The translations under genes and the position numbers were made by a program. A model generated the notes under the pieces. That model saw nothing but the letters and a program-made list of their open reading frames with translations, made no database searches and had not been told where the DNA came from. From Lysobacter sp. FW306-1B-D06B (GTDB lineage Bacteria > Pseudomonadota > Gammaproteobacteria > Xanthomonadales > Xanthomonadaceae): 64,000 bases of DNA. The stretch spans positions 1,364,001 through 1,428,000 of the forward strand of contig NZ_CP151802.1 of the NCBI RefSeq assembly GCF_038446665.1, given 5' to 3'. Shown here piece after piece: positions 16,800 to 25,436 of the stretch; position 1 is the first letter of the stretch; each line of letters opens with the position of its first letter.

Positions 16800-19655
16800 C
16801 TACAGCTTCGGACTCTCCACCGGCCCAAGGTAGCTTTCGCGCGCGCCCTTGCGCACCACTTCGATGCGCTGGAGCACCACGCCCGGGTCGATGCGCCACA
16901 CGCGCATCATGCGGTTGCCCGCATCGGCGCGGTGGCGTGAAGCCCCGACGTACACACTGTCGCTCACCGCGCTTGTCCATGCCTTGAAATCGGCATGCTC
17001 GGGCGTCGGATCGGATTTCACGGTCACCACCTGCGGCGCCTCGCCGTCGATGGAAACGGCGTAACGCAGGCCACCGCCATGCTGGATATCCAGGGTCGGC
17101 GACATCACGACGCGGACCTCGAACTCGCCGTTGCGCGCCAGGTGGATCGGATACTCCAGCCAGGCGCCACGGTCGTCCGTCGTACCCGCCGCTGCGGTCA
17201 CCGGGAACGAGGTGACGCCGGAGAGCGTGCGGCCGAGGTTCGGAATCGTCCGCCATTGCACGCCGGTCGGCGCGACGGCACGCGCATGGTGCTCGGCCTC
17301 GATGGCGATGCGGCCGTCGCTTTCGACGAAACCGTGGATGGCGGCGGTGTCGGCCGGCTTCACGATCGGCACGTCGATCGCGACCCGCGTGCCTTCGTCG
17401 CCGCGCAACGTGATGCGGGCGGCGTGCTGGCCTGCGGGGGCGGCGTTCCAGTCGACTTCGACGCGCAGCGGCTGGTCTTCGCGCACTTCGCCGGAGGTCG
17501 GCGTCACTCTCAGCCAGGGCTGCGAGGCATCGGCCGTGAAGTGGAAGGGCGCGCTGCCTCGATTGAACACCACCACCTCGCGCGAACGCGCGGCGAACGG
17601 GTCCAGCGCCGGCAGCACCGGCGTGGACTTCGCGCCCGGCCAGGCGGCCGTGTCGCCCTCGACCGTCACGCCCATCGACGCGCCGGCACGCGCGTCCACG
17701 CGTTCCAGTGTCGGCATGATGTTCCGGTCAGGCTGCTGCCACGAGGTGTAGCCGATGCGCGGCTGCGACATCATGTGGACCCACTTGCCGCCGGCGATGT
17801 CCTGCTCGTAGATGCGCGCCAGTTCGGCGTCACGATCGAACAGTGTGCGTGCAAGTTCGCCCTGCGCATTCGCCGAGACGCGGCCTTGCGCGGCATACAG
17901 GCGGTTGCGGCCGACGGCCACGTACATCGCGTTGAGGTTGGCGCTGGCGAGGATGGGGTATTCGACGAGCTGGTAGTACGCGTCGCGATACTGCGGCCCC
18001 AATGCGGCGCCTATTGCATGCGCACGCTCAGCCAGCGCGGTCCAGTCGGCGTTGATCCGCTGCGCTTCGCCGTCGTTGACCAGGCTCCACGTGTCGGGCG
18101 AGATCAGCTCCGGCTTGCGGCGCGCGTTGTACTGCGTGTAGCGCGTGAGCAGCTCGCCGATCTGCGCCGCGTGCTGCGCGCCGAACTGCTTGGCCGCCCA
18201 GTCGGCCGGGTAGCGTTGCAGGCGCTCCAGCGGGAACGCGTCGGGCTTCCAGGCGTAATCGAGGAAGAAGGAGATCGGGAACTCCATCGGCTTGAGGTCG
18301 CCGACGTTGACGATCCACAGCTGCCGCGCGCCGTACTCGTACGCCAGGTGCATCTGCTCCCAGGTGCGTTCGATCTGCGTGGTGTTGAGCCACTTGTAGT
18401 TGCGCGGCCCGCCGACGTAGTCGAAGTGGTAGTACACGCCGTAGCCGCCGCCGCGCGTGTCGCCGGGCTTGGGCAGGCGGCGGATGTTGCCCCAGTTGTC
18501 GTCGGCGAAGAGTAGCGTGACGTCGTCGGGCACCTGCATGCCGTCGTCGAAGTAGTCCTGCACTTCCTTGTAGAGTGCCCACACCTGCGGCGTCTGCGCG
18601 GCCGGCTTACCGGTAAGCTCGGTGAGGATGCTGCGCTGGTCGGCGACGATCGTCTGCAACAGTTCGATCGCCGTGCCCTGCGTCATCGGCTCGTCGCCGT
18701 CGCCGCGCATGCCCAGCGTGACCACGCTTTCGTTCGTGCCCATGCGCGAGATGCCCTCGCGCCAGAACGCACGCAGGCGCTCGTCATTCTTCGTGTAATC
18801 CCACGGGCCCTGGCCGTGGCGTTCCCATTCGACGTGGGCGCGCATCATCGGTTCGTGGTGGCTGGTGCCGATGACCACGCCGTATTCGTCGGCGATCTTC
18901 GGACTGAGCGGGTCGTCGTCGGCGAAGGCGCGGCCCCACATCGCGGGCCACAGGTAGTTGCCCTTCAGGCGCAGGATCAGCTCGAAGATGCGCTCGTAGA
19001 ACTGGTGGTTCGGGCCGCCGTAGGTGGCCTTGATCCAGCCGCCCAGCGCGGGGTCTTCGTCATTGAGGAAGAGGCCGCGGTAGCGCACGTCGGGCGCATC
19101 GGTGAAACGTCCCGGCGCGATGTAGCGCGTTTCGCGCACCGGCACCGGCACGTCCGCCCACCACGACCACGGCGATACGCCCAGGCGGCGCGAGAGTTCG
19201 TACAGGCCGAAGACGGTGCCGCGCTTGTCGGCGCCGATGACGACGAGCGCGCGGTCGATGCCGGGCTCGGGGCGGTCGACGACCTGCAACAGGTAGCCTT
19301 CCCACGTGCCGGCGACGCCCGTCGTGTCGAGGCGTTTGGCCTTCACGATGCGGTCGATGCGCGCGCTGCGGCCGAGCGTGCCGGCAATGATCGCGGTTTT
19401 CGTCGGTTTTGCCTGCGCGGAGGCGCCGGCCACCTTGGCCAGGTCGCCTTGCAGGTCGCGCGCGGCACGCAGCACGCCGGGAAAATCCGCTTCGTCGGTG
19501 AGCACGCGCGCGGTGCGGCCGTGATCGACCAGTGCGAGCGCGCCGGCGACGGCGGTGTCGCAGACCGCCGCCGGTTGTTCGCAACCGCTCGCCGCGAAAC
19601 CGGGCGCACTGGCGAGTATCGCCAGCGCGGCGACGGCGGCACGCACTCGCGTCAC
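16800..19655 (-). CDS. Xylan alpha-1,2-glucuronidase GH115
   Basis: The protein has 951 residues from a GTG that overlaps the stop of the upstream xylanase (GTGA, 19652-19655). A signal peptide ends near residue 22 (ASAPGFAAS). GH115 features include GLYELSRRLGVSPW, WADVPV, RGLFLNDEDPAL, GNYLWPAMWGRAF and TSHHEPMMRAH. The C-terminal portion (after about residue 780) is the beta-rich module usual in GH115 (IAIEAEHHARAV). Unlike GH67 enzymes, GH115 enzymes remove (4-O-methyl)glucuronate from internal as well as terminal xylosyl residues, so this one complements the GH67 gene at the left edge. An in-frame open region upstream to 20465 is shadow of the xylanase gene. Confidence 0.9.
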   Translation of the reverse strand: MTRVRAAVAALAILASAPGFAASGCEQPAAVCDTAVAGALALVDHGRTARVLTDEADFPGVLRAARDLQGDLAKVAGASAQAKPTKTAIIAGTLGRSARIDRIVKAKRLDTTGVAGTWEGYLLQVVDRPEPGIDRALVVIGADKRGTVFGLYELSRRLGVSPWSWWADVPVPVRETRYIAPGRFTDAPDVRYRGLFLNDEDPALGGWIKATYGGPNHQFYERIFELILRLKGNYLWPAMWGRAFADDDPLSPKIADEYGVVIGTSHHEPMMRAHVEWERHGQGPWDYTKNDERLRAFWREGISRMGTNESVVTLGMRGDGDEPMTQGTAIELLQTIVADQRSILTELTGKPAAQTPQVWALYKEVQDYFDDGMQVPDDVTLLFADDNWGNIRRLPKPGDTRGGGYGVYYHFDYVGGPRNYKWLNTTQIERTWEQMHLAYEYGARQLWIVNVGDLKPMEFPISFFLDYAWKPDAFPLERLQRYPADWAAKQFGAQHAAQIGELLTRYTQYNARRKPELISPDTWSLVNDGEAQRINADWTALAERAHAIGAALGPQYRDAYYQLVEYPILASANLNAMYVAVGRNRLYAAQGRVSANAQGELARTLFDRDAELARIYEQDIAGGKWVHMMSQPRIGYTSWQQPDRNIMPTLERVDARAGASMGVTVEGDTAAWPGAKSTPVLPALDPFAARSREVVVFNRGSAPFHFTADASQPWLRVTPTSGEVREDQPLRVEVDWNAAPAGQHAARITLRGDEGTRVAIDVPIVKPADTAAIHGFVESDGRIAIEAEHHARAVAPTGVQWRTIPNLGRTLSGVTSFPVTAAAGTTDDRGAWLEYPIHLARNGEFEVRVVMSPTLDIQHGGGLRYAVSIDGEAPQVVTVKSDPTPEHADFKAWTSAVSDSVYVGASRHRADAGNRMMRVWRIDPGVVLQRIEVVRKGARESYLGPVESPKL

Positions 19656-20650
19656 GGTGCCGGTTTCGCGGTGTCGCGCACGTACTCGCGCAGCCATTGC
19701 AGGGCCGGACGTTCGCTGCCGTCCTTGCGCACCAGGTACGCCTTTTCCTTCTGCCGCCACAGGCCGGGGCGGAAGCCCCACAGCGTCACGCCCTTCACCG
19801 CCGGATGCTCCCAGAACACCGGGAAGATGCGCTGGTAATCCTTGAGTTGCTGCTCGTCCGTGGGGCCGTCGATGTCCAGTTCGGTCACGTAGATCGGAAG
19901 GCCGGTCTGCGCGAGCGAGTCGAGGTTGGCCTTGTGCACCGACATCGGGACGTCGGGCGTCGTGGCGAACGCGTGGCCCTGCACGCCGATGCCATCGACG
20001 AGGTTTTCCTGTCGCAGCAGCTCGATGATCTCGCGATAGCGCTTCGTCGCGTCGGGCTTGTTGGTGATGCTGTAGTCGTTGATGAGCAGCTTGGAATTCG
20101 GGAAATGCTTGCGGGCCAGGCGGTAGGATTCCATGATCCAGTCCCAGCCGGTCGCGCCGCTGCCGCCGAGCGCGTTGATGTAGTTGCCGCCGCCCTTGTC
20201 GTCCTTGTTCGGCGGATCGTTGAGGGGCTCGTTCACCACTTCGACGTAGTCCAGCTGCGGATAGCGTTCGGCCACGGCGGCGAACCACTCCTCGATTTCC
20301 TCGCGTTGTTCGGCGACGGGGAGCTTCTCGATCCACTCCGGCTGCTGGTTGCCCCAGACCATCACGTGCATCTGGAAGGGCAGGCCGTTGTCCTTGGCGG
20401 CGAGATAGGCCTCGTCGAGCCCGCGCCAGTCCATGCGATCGCGCTTGCGTTCGACTTCGCCCCACTTGCCGGCGTTTTCAGGCGTGACCTTGTTCCAGTA
20501 ACGCGCGAAGTCCTTCGACTGCGGTTTGCTGTACGCGCTGCCGAGGAACTTCGGCTGCCCTGCGGCCAGTGCGGTGCCGGCGTCCTGCGCGTGGACGATG
20601 GCCGGCGCCGCGGCGAGCAGCGCGCAAAGAATGGTGTGGCGATGTTTCAT
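19652..20650 (-). CDS. Endo-1,4-beta-xylanase GH10, second type
   Basis: The protein has 332 residues from ATG 20650, preceded by a strong GGAGGGA. The signal peptide ends at IVHAQ (about residue 22). The acid/base Glu is in VEVVNEPLND (about 140) and the nucleophile Glu in VTELDIDG (about 256), with TPENAGKW near residue 56. The usual WHSQ/WHNQ motif is replaced by VWGNQQPEW, so the histidine in the glycone subsite is glycine. It differs strongly from the GH10 at 11179-12342 and probably acts on other xylan sizes or decorations. The gene sits 26 bases after the hexuronate transporter and overlaps the GH115 start, forming a tight transporter-xylanase-glucuronidase operon. Confidence 0.9.
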   Translation of the reverse strand: MKHRHTILCALLAAAPAIVHAQDAGTALAAGQPKFLGSAYSKPQSKDFARYWNKVTPENAGKWGEVERKRDRMDWRGLDEAYLAAKDNGLPFQMHVMVWGNQQPEWIEKLPVAEQREEIEEWFAAVAERYPQLDYVEVVNEPLNDPPNKDDKGGGNYINALGGSGATGWDWIMESYRLARKHFPNSKLLINDYSITNKPDATKRYREIIELLRQENLVDGIGVQGHAFATTPDVPMSVHKANLDSLAQTGLPIYVTELDIDGPTDEQQLKDYQRIFPVFWEHPAVKGVTLWGFRPGLWRQKEKAYLVRKDGSERPALQWLREYVRDTAKPAP

Positions 20651-20676
20651 TCCGTCCCTCCTACGGATGAATGAGG

Positions 20677-21981
20677 TCATGCGGCTGCCGGCTTGCTTTC
20701 CAGCGCCACGGGTTTGAGTTTGGGGACCAGCAGGTGCACGACCAGCAGCGCGATCAGGTACGCGCAGCCGGCGATCAGGAAGATGCGGGCGTAGCTGCCG
20801 GTGGATTCCAGCTGCGCGCCGGTGAAGACCGACATCATCATGCCGCCCACCGCGCCGGCGAAGCCGCCGATGCCGACCACGGACGCGACCGCGTGACGCG
20901 GGAACATGTCCGACGGCAGCGTGAACACGTTCGCCGACCAACCCTGGTGGCCGGCCATCGCCAGGCCGATCAGCGCCACCGCGATCCACAGGTTGTCGAC
21001 CTGCGTGACCAGCACGATCGGCGCCACGCACAGCGCGCAGATGAGCATCGCGCCCTTACGCGCGCGGTTCACGTCCCAGCCCAGGCGCATGAAACGGCCC
21101 GCGAGCCATCCGCCGGCGATGCTGCCGACGTCGGCCATGAGGTATACGACGATCATCGGCAGTCCGATGGTGGCGAGCGAAAGCTTGTATTCGGAGGCCA
21201 GGAACTTGCCGAGCCAGAACAGGAACAACCACCACACCGGATCGGTGATGAACTTGGCCGCGACGAAGGCCCACGCCTGGCGGTGGCGCAGCAGTTGCAG
21301 CCACGGCACCTTGACGCTCGGTTCGGGCGGATCGCTGCGGATGTGCTCCAGTTCAGCGGCCGAAAGCTTGGGCTGGTCCTCCGGCGTGCGGTAGGTCAGC
21401 AGCCAGGCCACCAGCCACGTCGCACTGAGCACGCCGGTGAACAGGAACGCCGCCTGCCATCCCCACGTCGCGGCAATGATCGGCACCAGCAGCGGCGCGA
21501 GCACCGCGCCGACGTTGGAGCCGGCGTTGAACACGCCCACGGCCAGCGCACGCTCGCGCCGCGGGAACCATTCGGCGACGGTCTTGATCGCGGCGGGGAA
21601 GTTGCCTGCTTCGCCCAGGCCCAACGCGAAACGCGCGAGCGCGAAGCCCACCACGGTGCCGGCCAGCGCATGCGCCATCGCCGCCACGCTCCACACGCTG
21701 ATCGCGATGGCGTAGCCGATGCGCGTGCCGAAGCGGTCGATGATCGCGCCCGTGCACAACAGGCCGATCGCGTACGCGGCCTGGAACGCGGTGACGATGT
21801 AGCCGTACTGGATCTCGTTCCAGCCGATCTCGGTCTGCAGGAACGGCGCGAGCACGCCGAGCACCTGGCGGTCGACGTAGTTGATGGTCGTGGCCGCCAG
21901 CAGCATCGCGCACACGCGCCAGCGGTAGTTGCCGACCTTCGTCGTCGCGGCGGGCGCGGTGCCCTGGCTCAGATCGTTCAT
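20677..21981 (-). CDS. exuT: MFS hexuronate transporter, ExuT type
   Basis: A 434-residue protein with about 12 membrane segments. NYVDRQVLGVLAP in the first segment, the GDR-like loop IIDRFGTRIGYA, GLGEAGNFPAAIKTVAEWFP and a final AYLIALLVVHLLVP segment are typical of the anion:cation symporter branch that carries glucuronate, galacturonate and related acids. It is the first gene of the minus-strand block and lies next to the operator TGGTAGCGCTATCA. It would bring free glucuronate, released by the GH67 and GH115 enzymes, into the cell for UxaC. An aldouronate substrate cannot be excluded. The start at 21981 was chosen because the hydrophilic N-terminus (MNDLSQG) precedes the first membrane segment by a normal distance. 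Confidence 0.85.
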   Translation of the reverse strand: MNDLSQGTAPAATTKVGNYRWRVCAMLLAATTINYVDRQVLGVLAPFLQTEIGWNEIQYGYIVTAFQAAYAIGLLCTGAIIDRFGTRIGYAIAISVWSVAAMAHALAGTVVGFALARFALGLGEAGNFPAAIKTVAEWFPRRERALAVGVFNAGSNVGAVLAPLLVPIIAATWGWQAAFLFTGVLSATWLVAWLLTYRTPEDQPKLSAAELEHIRSDPPEPSVKVPWLQLLRHRQAWAFVAAKFITDPVWWLFLFWLGKFLASEYKLSLATIGLPMIVVYLMADVGSIAGGWLAGRFMRLGWDVNRARKGAMLICALCVAPIVLVTQVDNLWIAVALIGLAMAGHQGWSANVFTLPSDMFPRHAVASVVGIGGFAGAVGGMMMSVFTGAQLESTGSYARIFLIAGCAYLIALLVVHLLVPKLKPVALESKPAAA

Positions 21982-22083
21982 GCGCGCGCGCCTGCGTGAG
22001 GCATCGCGAAGGGCAGGCAGGTGTGATGCATCGTCGCGAACGTCCCCCTGCACACGCGCAGGTATTGAAAGAGGAAGAAAAAG

Positions 22084-22097
22084 TGGTAGCGCTATCA
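22084..22097. promoter_or_regulatory. xyl-box-like operator 1 (exuT side)
   Basis: TGGTAGCGCTATCA is a near-perfect palindrome around GCGC, 103 bases upstream of the hexuronate transporter start. It matches the LacI-family xyl-box reported for xylan/xylose genes in Xanthomonas and Caulobacter (TGGTAGCGCTAACA) at 13 of 14 positions. It probably lets a XylR- or UxuR-like repressor, not encoded in this window, control the transporter-xylanase-GH115 operon. Confidence 0.8.
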
Positions 22098-22244
22098 TTA
22101 GCATGAGCGCCGGCGTGGGACCAACCGCGCTGCCACATCGCGTATCCAACCTGCTTTAAGGGGCCAACGTCATGCTGCATTGCAGCGAAAAGACGTTTCC
22201 AGGCCCCGTTTTCGTCATGTTGCTCCGCAGCGTGCGGTGAAAAA

Positions 22245-22260
22245 ATGGTAGCGCTACCAT
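22245..22260. promoter_or_regulatory. xyl-box-like operator 2 (TonB receptor side)
   Basis: ATGGTAGCGCTACCAT is a perfect 16-base palindrome, 130 bases upstream of the receptor GTG start. It shares the TGGTAGCGCT core with operator 1, and the centres of the two lie about 162 bases apart. One dimeric or looping tetrameric repressor could bind both and control the two divergent blocks together. Confidence 0.82.
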
Positions 22261-22390
22261 CCGCCGGCACTGCTTCATGGGTCACCGCGTCAAACGGGTT
22301 TCAACCAGAACAACTGGAAACGGTCGCCAGTCCCAGGGGGACGGCCCGGATTACCAGCACAAATCACCAGAAAATCGGGAGGGGAGTACG

Positions 22391-25315
22391 GTGCAACACC
22401 AGGTGAAGAAGTCGACGTTGTCGCATGCGCTGAGCGTGGCGCTGCTGGGCATGATCAGCAGCACGGCGTTCGCGCAGGCACAGACGGAGCAAGCGGCGGC
22501 GCAGCCCGCCACCGAACAAGCGCAGGCGTCGCCATCGGCGTCGAGCGAGCAGGTCACCGAGCTGGACCGCGTGGTCACCACTGGTTTCCGCCAGAGCCTT
22601 GAGTATTCGACGCAGGCCAAGCGCGATTCCACCGGCTTCACCGATTCGATCTTCGCCGAGGACCTCGGCAAGTTCCCGGACGTGAACATCGCCGAGTCGC
22701 TGGCCCGCATCCCGGGCATCCAGCTCAACCGCGACGTCAACGGCGAAGGTCTGAACGTCGCCATCCGCGGCCTGCCCAACAGCTTCACCAAGACCACCAT
22801 CAACGGTGCGTCGGTCGCCACGGCCTCGATCGGCCTGGATTCGACCAACCAGAACCGCGAAGTCGACCTGAACCTGTTCCCGACCGAATTCTTCAGCCAG
22901 ATCAAGGTCTACAAGTCCCCGACGGCGGCGTTGACCGAAGGCGGCGCGGCGGGCGTGATCGACATGCGCAACGTGCGCCCGTTCGACCGTCCGGATTCGC
23001 AGCTGACCTACATCCTGCAGGCCGACTACAACGACATCGCCGAGGAAGCCAGCCCGCGCGGCACGGTGATCGGCAGCTGGCTCAACGAGGACAAGACCTT
23101 CGGCGTGCTGGCCGGCGTGACCTCCGCGCGCGGCAAGCTGGGCGTGGAAGGTTATGAAACGGTGGGCTGGACCAACCCGAACCTGACCAACGCGCAGTGC
23201 GGCAATGCCGCCGCGGCGACGGCACCGGGCGCCTTCCCCGCGCTGGGTCAGCCCTGCAATCTGACGGGTGGTAACGGCTGGCGCATTCCTGACTCTGTCG
23301 CCACGACTCCCTACACGACCGCCGCCGGCCTTGCGGGCCAGACCTTCAACGCACAGTGGCTGCGCGATCACAACCCGGGCCTGACCACGCAGCAGATCGG
23401 CGAAGCGCTGATCCCGCGCCTGGGCCGCCCGGTGCACATGTCCGGCGACCGCGACCGCGATTCGTTCCTCGGCTCGGTGCAGTGGCGCCCGGCCGACTGG
23501 GCCGACATGTACATGGATGTCCTGTACACGAAGGCCGAGCGCAGCAACGACCGCATCGACATGAACCTCATCGGCCGCAACGGCGCGATGATCCCGATGA
23601 ACATGCAGCTGGACGCGAACAACGTCGTCACCAGCGCCACGTTCGCCAACGCGCAGTTCTTCCTCGAGGCCCGTCCGTACAACGAGGAAGTGCAGTACTG
23701 GCAGGTCACCCCGGGCGGCACGTTCTACTTCGCCGACGACGTCAAGCTCGACGTGGCGGGCAGCTACAGCCGCAGCTGGATGCGCCGCGACTCGCCGACG
23801 ATCCTGTTCAACTCGCCGTTCACCACGATCCAGTACACCAACAACGGCGACATCCCGACCTGGACCACCGATCTCGACCTGAACGACCCGAACGCCGGCT
23901 GGACCTGGACCGGCGGCCGCGTCTGGGCGCAGAACGAAAAGCGCGTGACCGAGACGAAGGGTTTGAACGCCAGCCTGCAGCTGGGCGACGACCGCAACAA
24001 CGTCGTCTTCGGCCTGGCCTGGGACCAGAACTACCGCACCATCGTCGGCTTCGGCGACACCGGTACCAGCTGGCAGCCGTATGCGCTGTCGCAGGTGCCG
24101 ACCTCGGCGCTCCCGGGTTACATCACGCCGGGTCCGTTCGGCTTCGTGTCGGTGGATTTCGACCGCTTCATGGCGGACACGAACTACGCCTTCTATCGCG
24201 ACAACGCACCTGAATCCAGCGGCGCCAACACCGGTGCGCCCACCGGTGGCTTCGACGAGGCCAACACCGCCGCCTTCATCATGGTCAACGGCGAGTCGGA
24301 GGTCTGGCACCGCACGATGCGCTTCAACCTCGGCATGCGCTATGCGCAGACCGACCAGGACATCACCGGTCCTGTGACCATCAACGGCGTGCGCAACTAC
24401 CGGACGCTGACCGGCGATTACGCCGAGTGGCTGCCGTCGTTCAGTGCGGCGTGGGACGTGGCCGATAACGTCGTGCTGCGCACCTCGGCTTCGCGCACCA
24501 TGACGCGGCCGAACCCGAGCTCGATGCTGCCGTCGACCACGTTCACGGATCAGGGTGCCCAGATTGCGAACCAGGGCAATCCGGATCTGACGCCGTACAT
24601 CTCGACCAACTTCGACATCGGCGGCGAGTGGTACACCGGTGGCGAAGGCTTCGTCGGCGTGACGCTGTTCAACAAGCGCATCGAGGGCTACACCTTCCAG
24701 GGCGTGACCACCCGGCCGTTCACCAGCCTGGAGATTCCGTTCGAAAGCCTGACCGAAGCACAGCAGATCGCCATCAACAACCGCGGCGGTCCGAACGTGG
24801 CGACCGTGAACGTGCAGCAGCAGGTCAACGCCGATGCCGAGCTGGAGATCCGCGGCATCGAACTGATCTGGGTGCAGCCGTTGAACTTCGTGTTCGAAGG
24901 CCTGGGCTTCATGGCCAACTTCTCGAAGCTCAACATCGACACGATCGGCAAGGATTCCAGCGCGCTGGCCGGCAACGTCTACGGCGTCTCGCCGAAGATG
25001 TGGAACGCCACCACCTACTGGGAGAACGACGTCGCCTCGGTGCGCCTGTCGTACAACTGGCAGGAAGGCGCGGTAGGCACGGGTCCGAACCAGCAGGGCA
25101 TTCCGTTCGCGCAGCTCTACGGCGAAGACCGCGGCCAGCTCGACCTGTCCTCCAGCTACACGCTGAAGGGCATCAAGTCCGAGCCGCAGATCTTCTTCAA
25201 CGTGCTCAACATCACCGGCGAGGAACGCCGTTCGTTCTTCGCCTACGACAATGCGGTCAACGACATGTACGACCCGGGCACCACGTACACCATCGGCGTC
25301 CGCGGCACGTTCTGA
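22391..25315 (+). CDS. TonB-dependent receptor (xylo-oligosaccharide uptake candidate)
   Basis: The protein has 974 residues from the GTG at 22391, which has GGGAGGGGAG five bases upstream; the frame is open further back but there is no better start. The signal peptide ends at STAFAQ (about residue 26). The plug domain carries EDLGKFPDVNIAESLARIPG and GLNVAIRGLP, typical of the large Xanthomonas-Caulobacter receptor family, followed by a 22-strand barrel with a terminal aromatic residue (TYTIGVRGTF). It would take up decorated xylo-oligosaccharides across the outer membrane. The xyl-box-like operator upstream and the GPH symporter and GH43 genes downstream support this. Xanthomonas XytA/XytB-like function is inferred. 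Confidence 0.88.
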   Translation: MQHQVKKSTLSHALSVALLGMISSTAFAQAQTEQAAAQPATEQAQASPSASSEQVTELDRVVTTGFRQSLEYSTQAKRDSTGFTDSIFAEDLGKFPDVNIAESLARIPGIQLNRDVNGEGLNVAIRGLPNSFTKTTINGASVATASIGLDSTNQNREVDLNLFPTEFFSQIKVYKSPTAALTEGGAAGVIDMRNVRPFDRPDSQLTYILQADYNDIAEEASPRGTVIGSWLNEDKTFGVLAGVTSARGKLGVEGYETVGWTNPNLTNAQCGNAAAATAPGAFPALGQPCNLTGGNGWRIPDSVATTPYTTAAGLAGQTFNAQWLRDHNPGLTTQQIGEALIPRLGRPVHMSGDRDRDSFLGSVQWRPADWADMYMDVLYTKAERSNDRIDMNLIGRNGAMIPMNMQLDANNVVTSATFANAQFFLEARPYNEEVQYWQVTPGGTFYFADDVKLDVAGSYSRSWMRRDSPTILFNSPFTTIQYTNNGDIPTWTTDLDLNDPNAGWTWTGGRVWAQNEKRVTETKGLNASLQLGDDRNNVVFGLAWDQNYRTIVGFGDTGTSWQPYALSQVPTSALPGYITPGPFGFVSVDFDRFMADTNYAFYRDNAPESSGANTGAPTGGFDEANTAAFIMVNGESEVWHRTMRFNLGMRYAQTDQDITGPVTINGVRNYRTLTGDYAEWLPSFSAAWDVADNVVLRTSASRTMTRPNPSSMLPSTTFTDQGAQIANQGNPDLTPYISTNFDIGGEWYTGGEGFVGVTLFNKRIEGYTFQGVTTRPFTSLEIPFESLTEAQQIAINNRGGPNVATVNVQQQVNADAELEIRGIELIWVQPLNFVFEGLGFMANFSKLNIDTIGKDSSALAGNVYGVSPKMWNATTYWENDVASVRLSYNWQEGAVGTGPNQQGIPFAQLYGEDRGQLDLSSSYTLKGIKSEPQIFFNVLNITGEERRSFFAYDNAVNDMYDPGTTYTIGVRGTF

Positions 25316-25349
25316 TCAGTCGCACAACATGATCCAACAGCGGTAACCT

Positions 25350-25384
25350 GCGGCCCGTTCCGGTGGAAACACCGGGCGGGCCGC
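25350..25384 (+). terminator. Hairpin after the TonB receptor gene
   Basis: The stem GCGGCCCG-TT-CCGGTG pairs with CACCGG-G-CGGGCCGC around a GAAA-type loop. There is no T-run after it, so it may be a message-stabilising or attenuating hairpin rather than a true terminator. It lies between the highly expressed receptor type of gene and the symporter. A 20-base GC-only palindrome follows at 25393-25412. Confidence 0.6.
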
Positions 25385-25392
25385 GCTACTTC

Positions 25393-25412
25393 GGCCCCGC
25401 CGCGGCGGGGCC
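25393..25412. repeat. Perfect 20-base GC palindrome
   Basis: GGCCCCGCCGCGGCGGGGCC reads the same on both strands. It lies just after the hairpin at 25350-25384 and 24 bases before the symporter ATG, and could affect translation of the symporter message. Confidence 0.7.
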
Positions 25413-25436
25413 CTCGAATTCGAACGCCAGGGGCAC

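Larger units (their letters stand above)
21982..22390. other. Divergent regulatory region of the xylan locus
   Basis: This 409-base gap separates the minus-strand transporter/xylanase block from the plus-strand receptor block. It contains two LacI-family-like operators, listed separately, and a strong ribosome binding site (GGGAGGGGAG at 22377-22386) for the receptor. No coding sequence was recognised in it, apart from the open frame leading into the receptor gene. Confidence 0.8.

Noticed and set aside
16687..17256. A minus-strand open frame covering the C-terminus of GH115 and the uxaC upstream region.
   Set aside because: It is in a different frame from GH115 and ends in repeat-derived peptides.
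19656..20465. An N-terminal extension of the GH115 frame, giving 1221 residues.
   Set aside because: This stretch is the coding region of the GH10 gene in another frame; GH115 has a proper GTG with a signal peptide at 19655.
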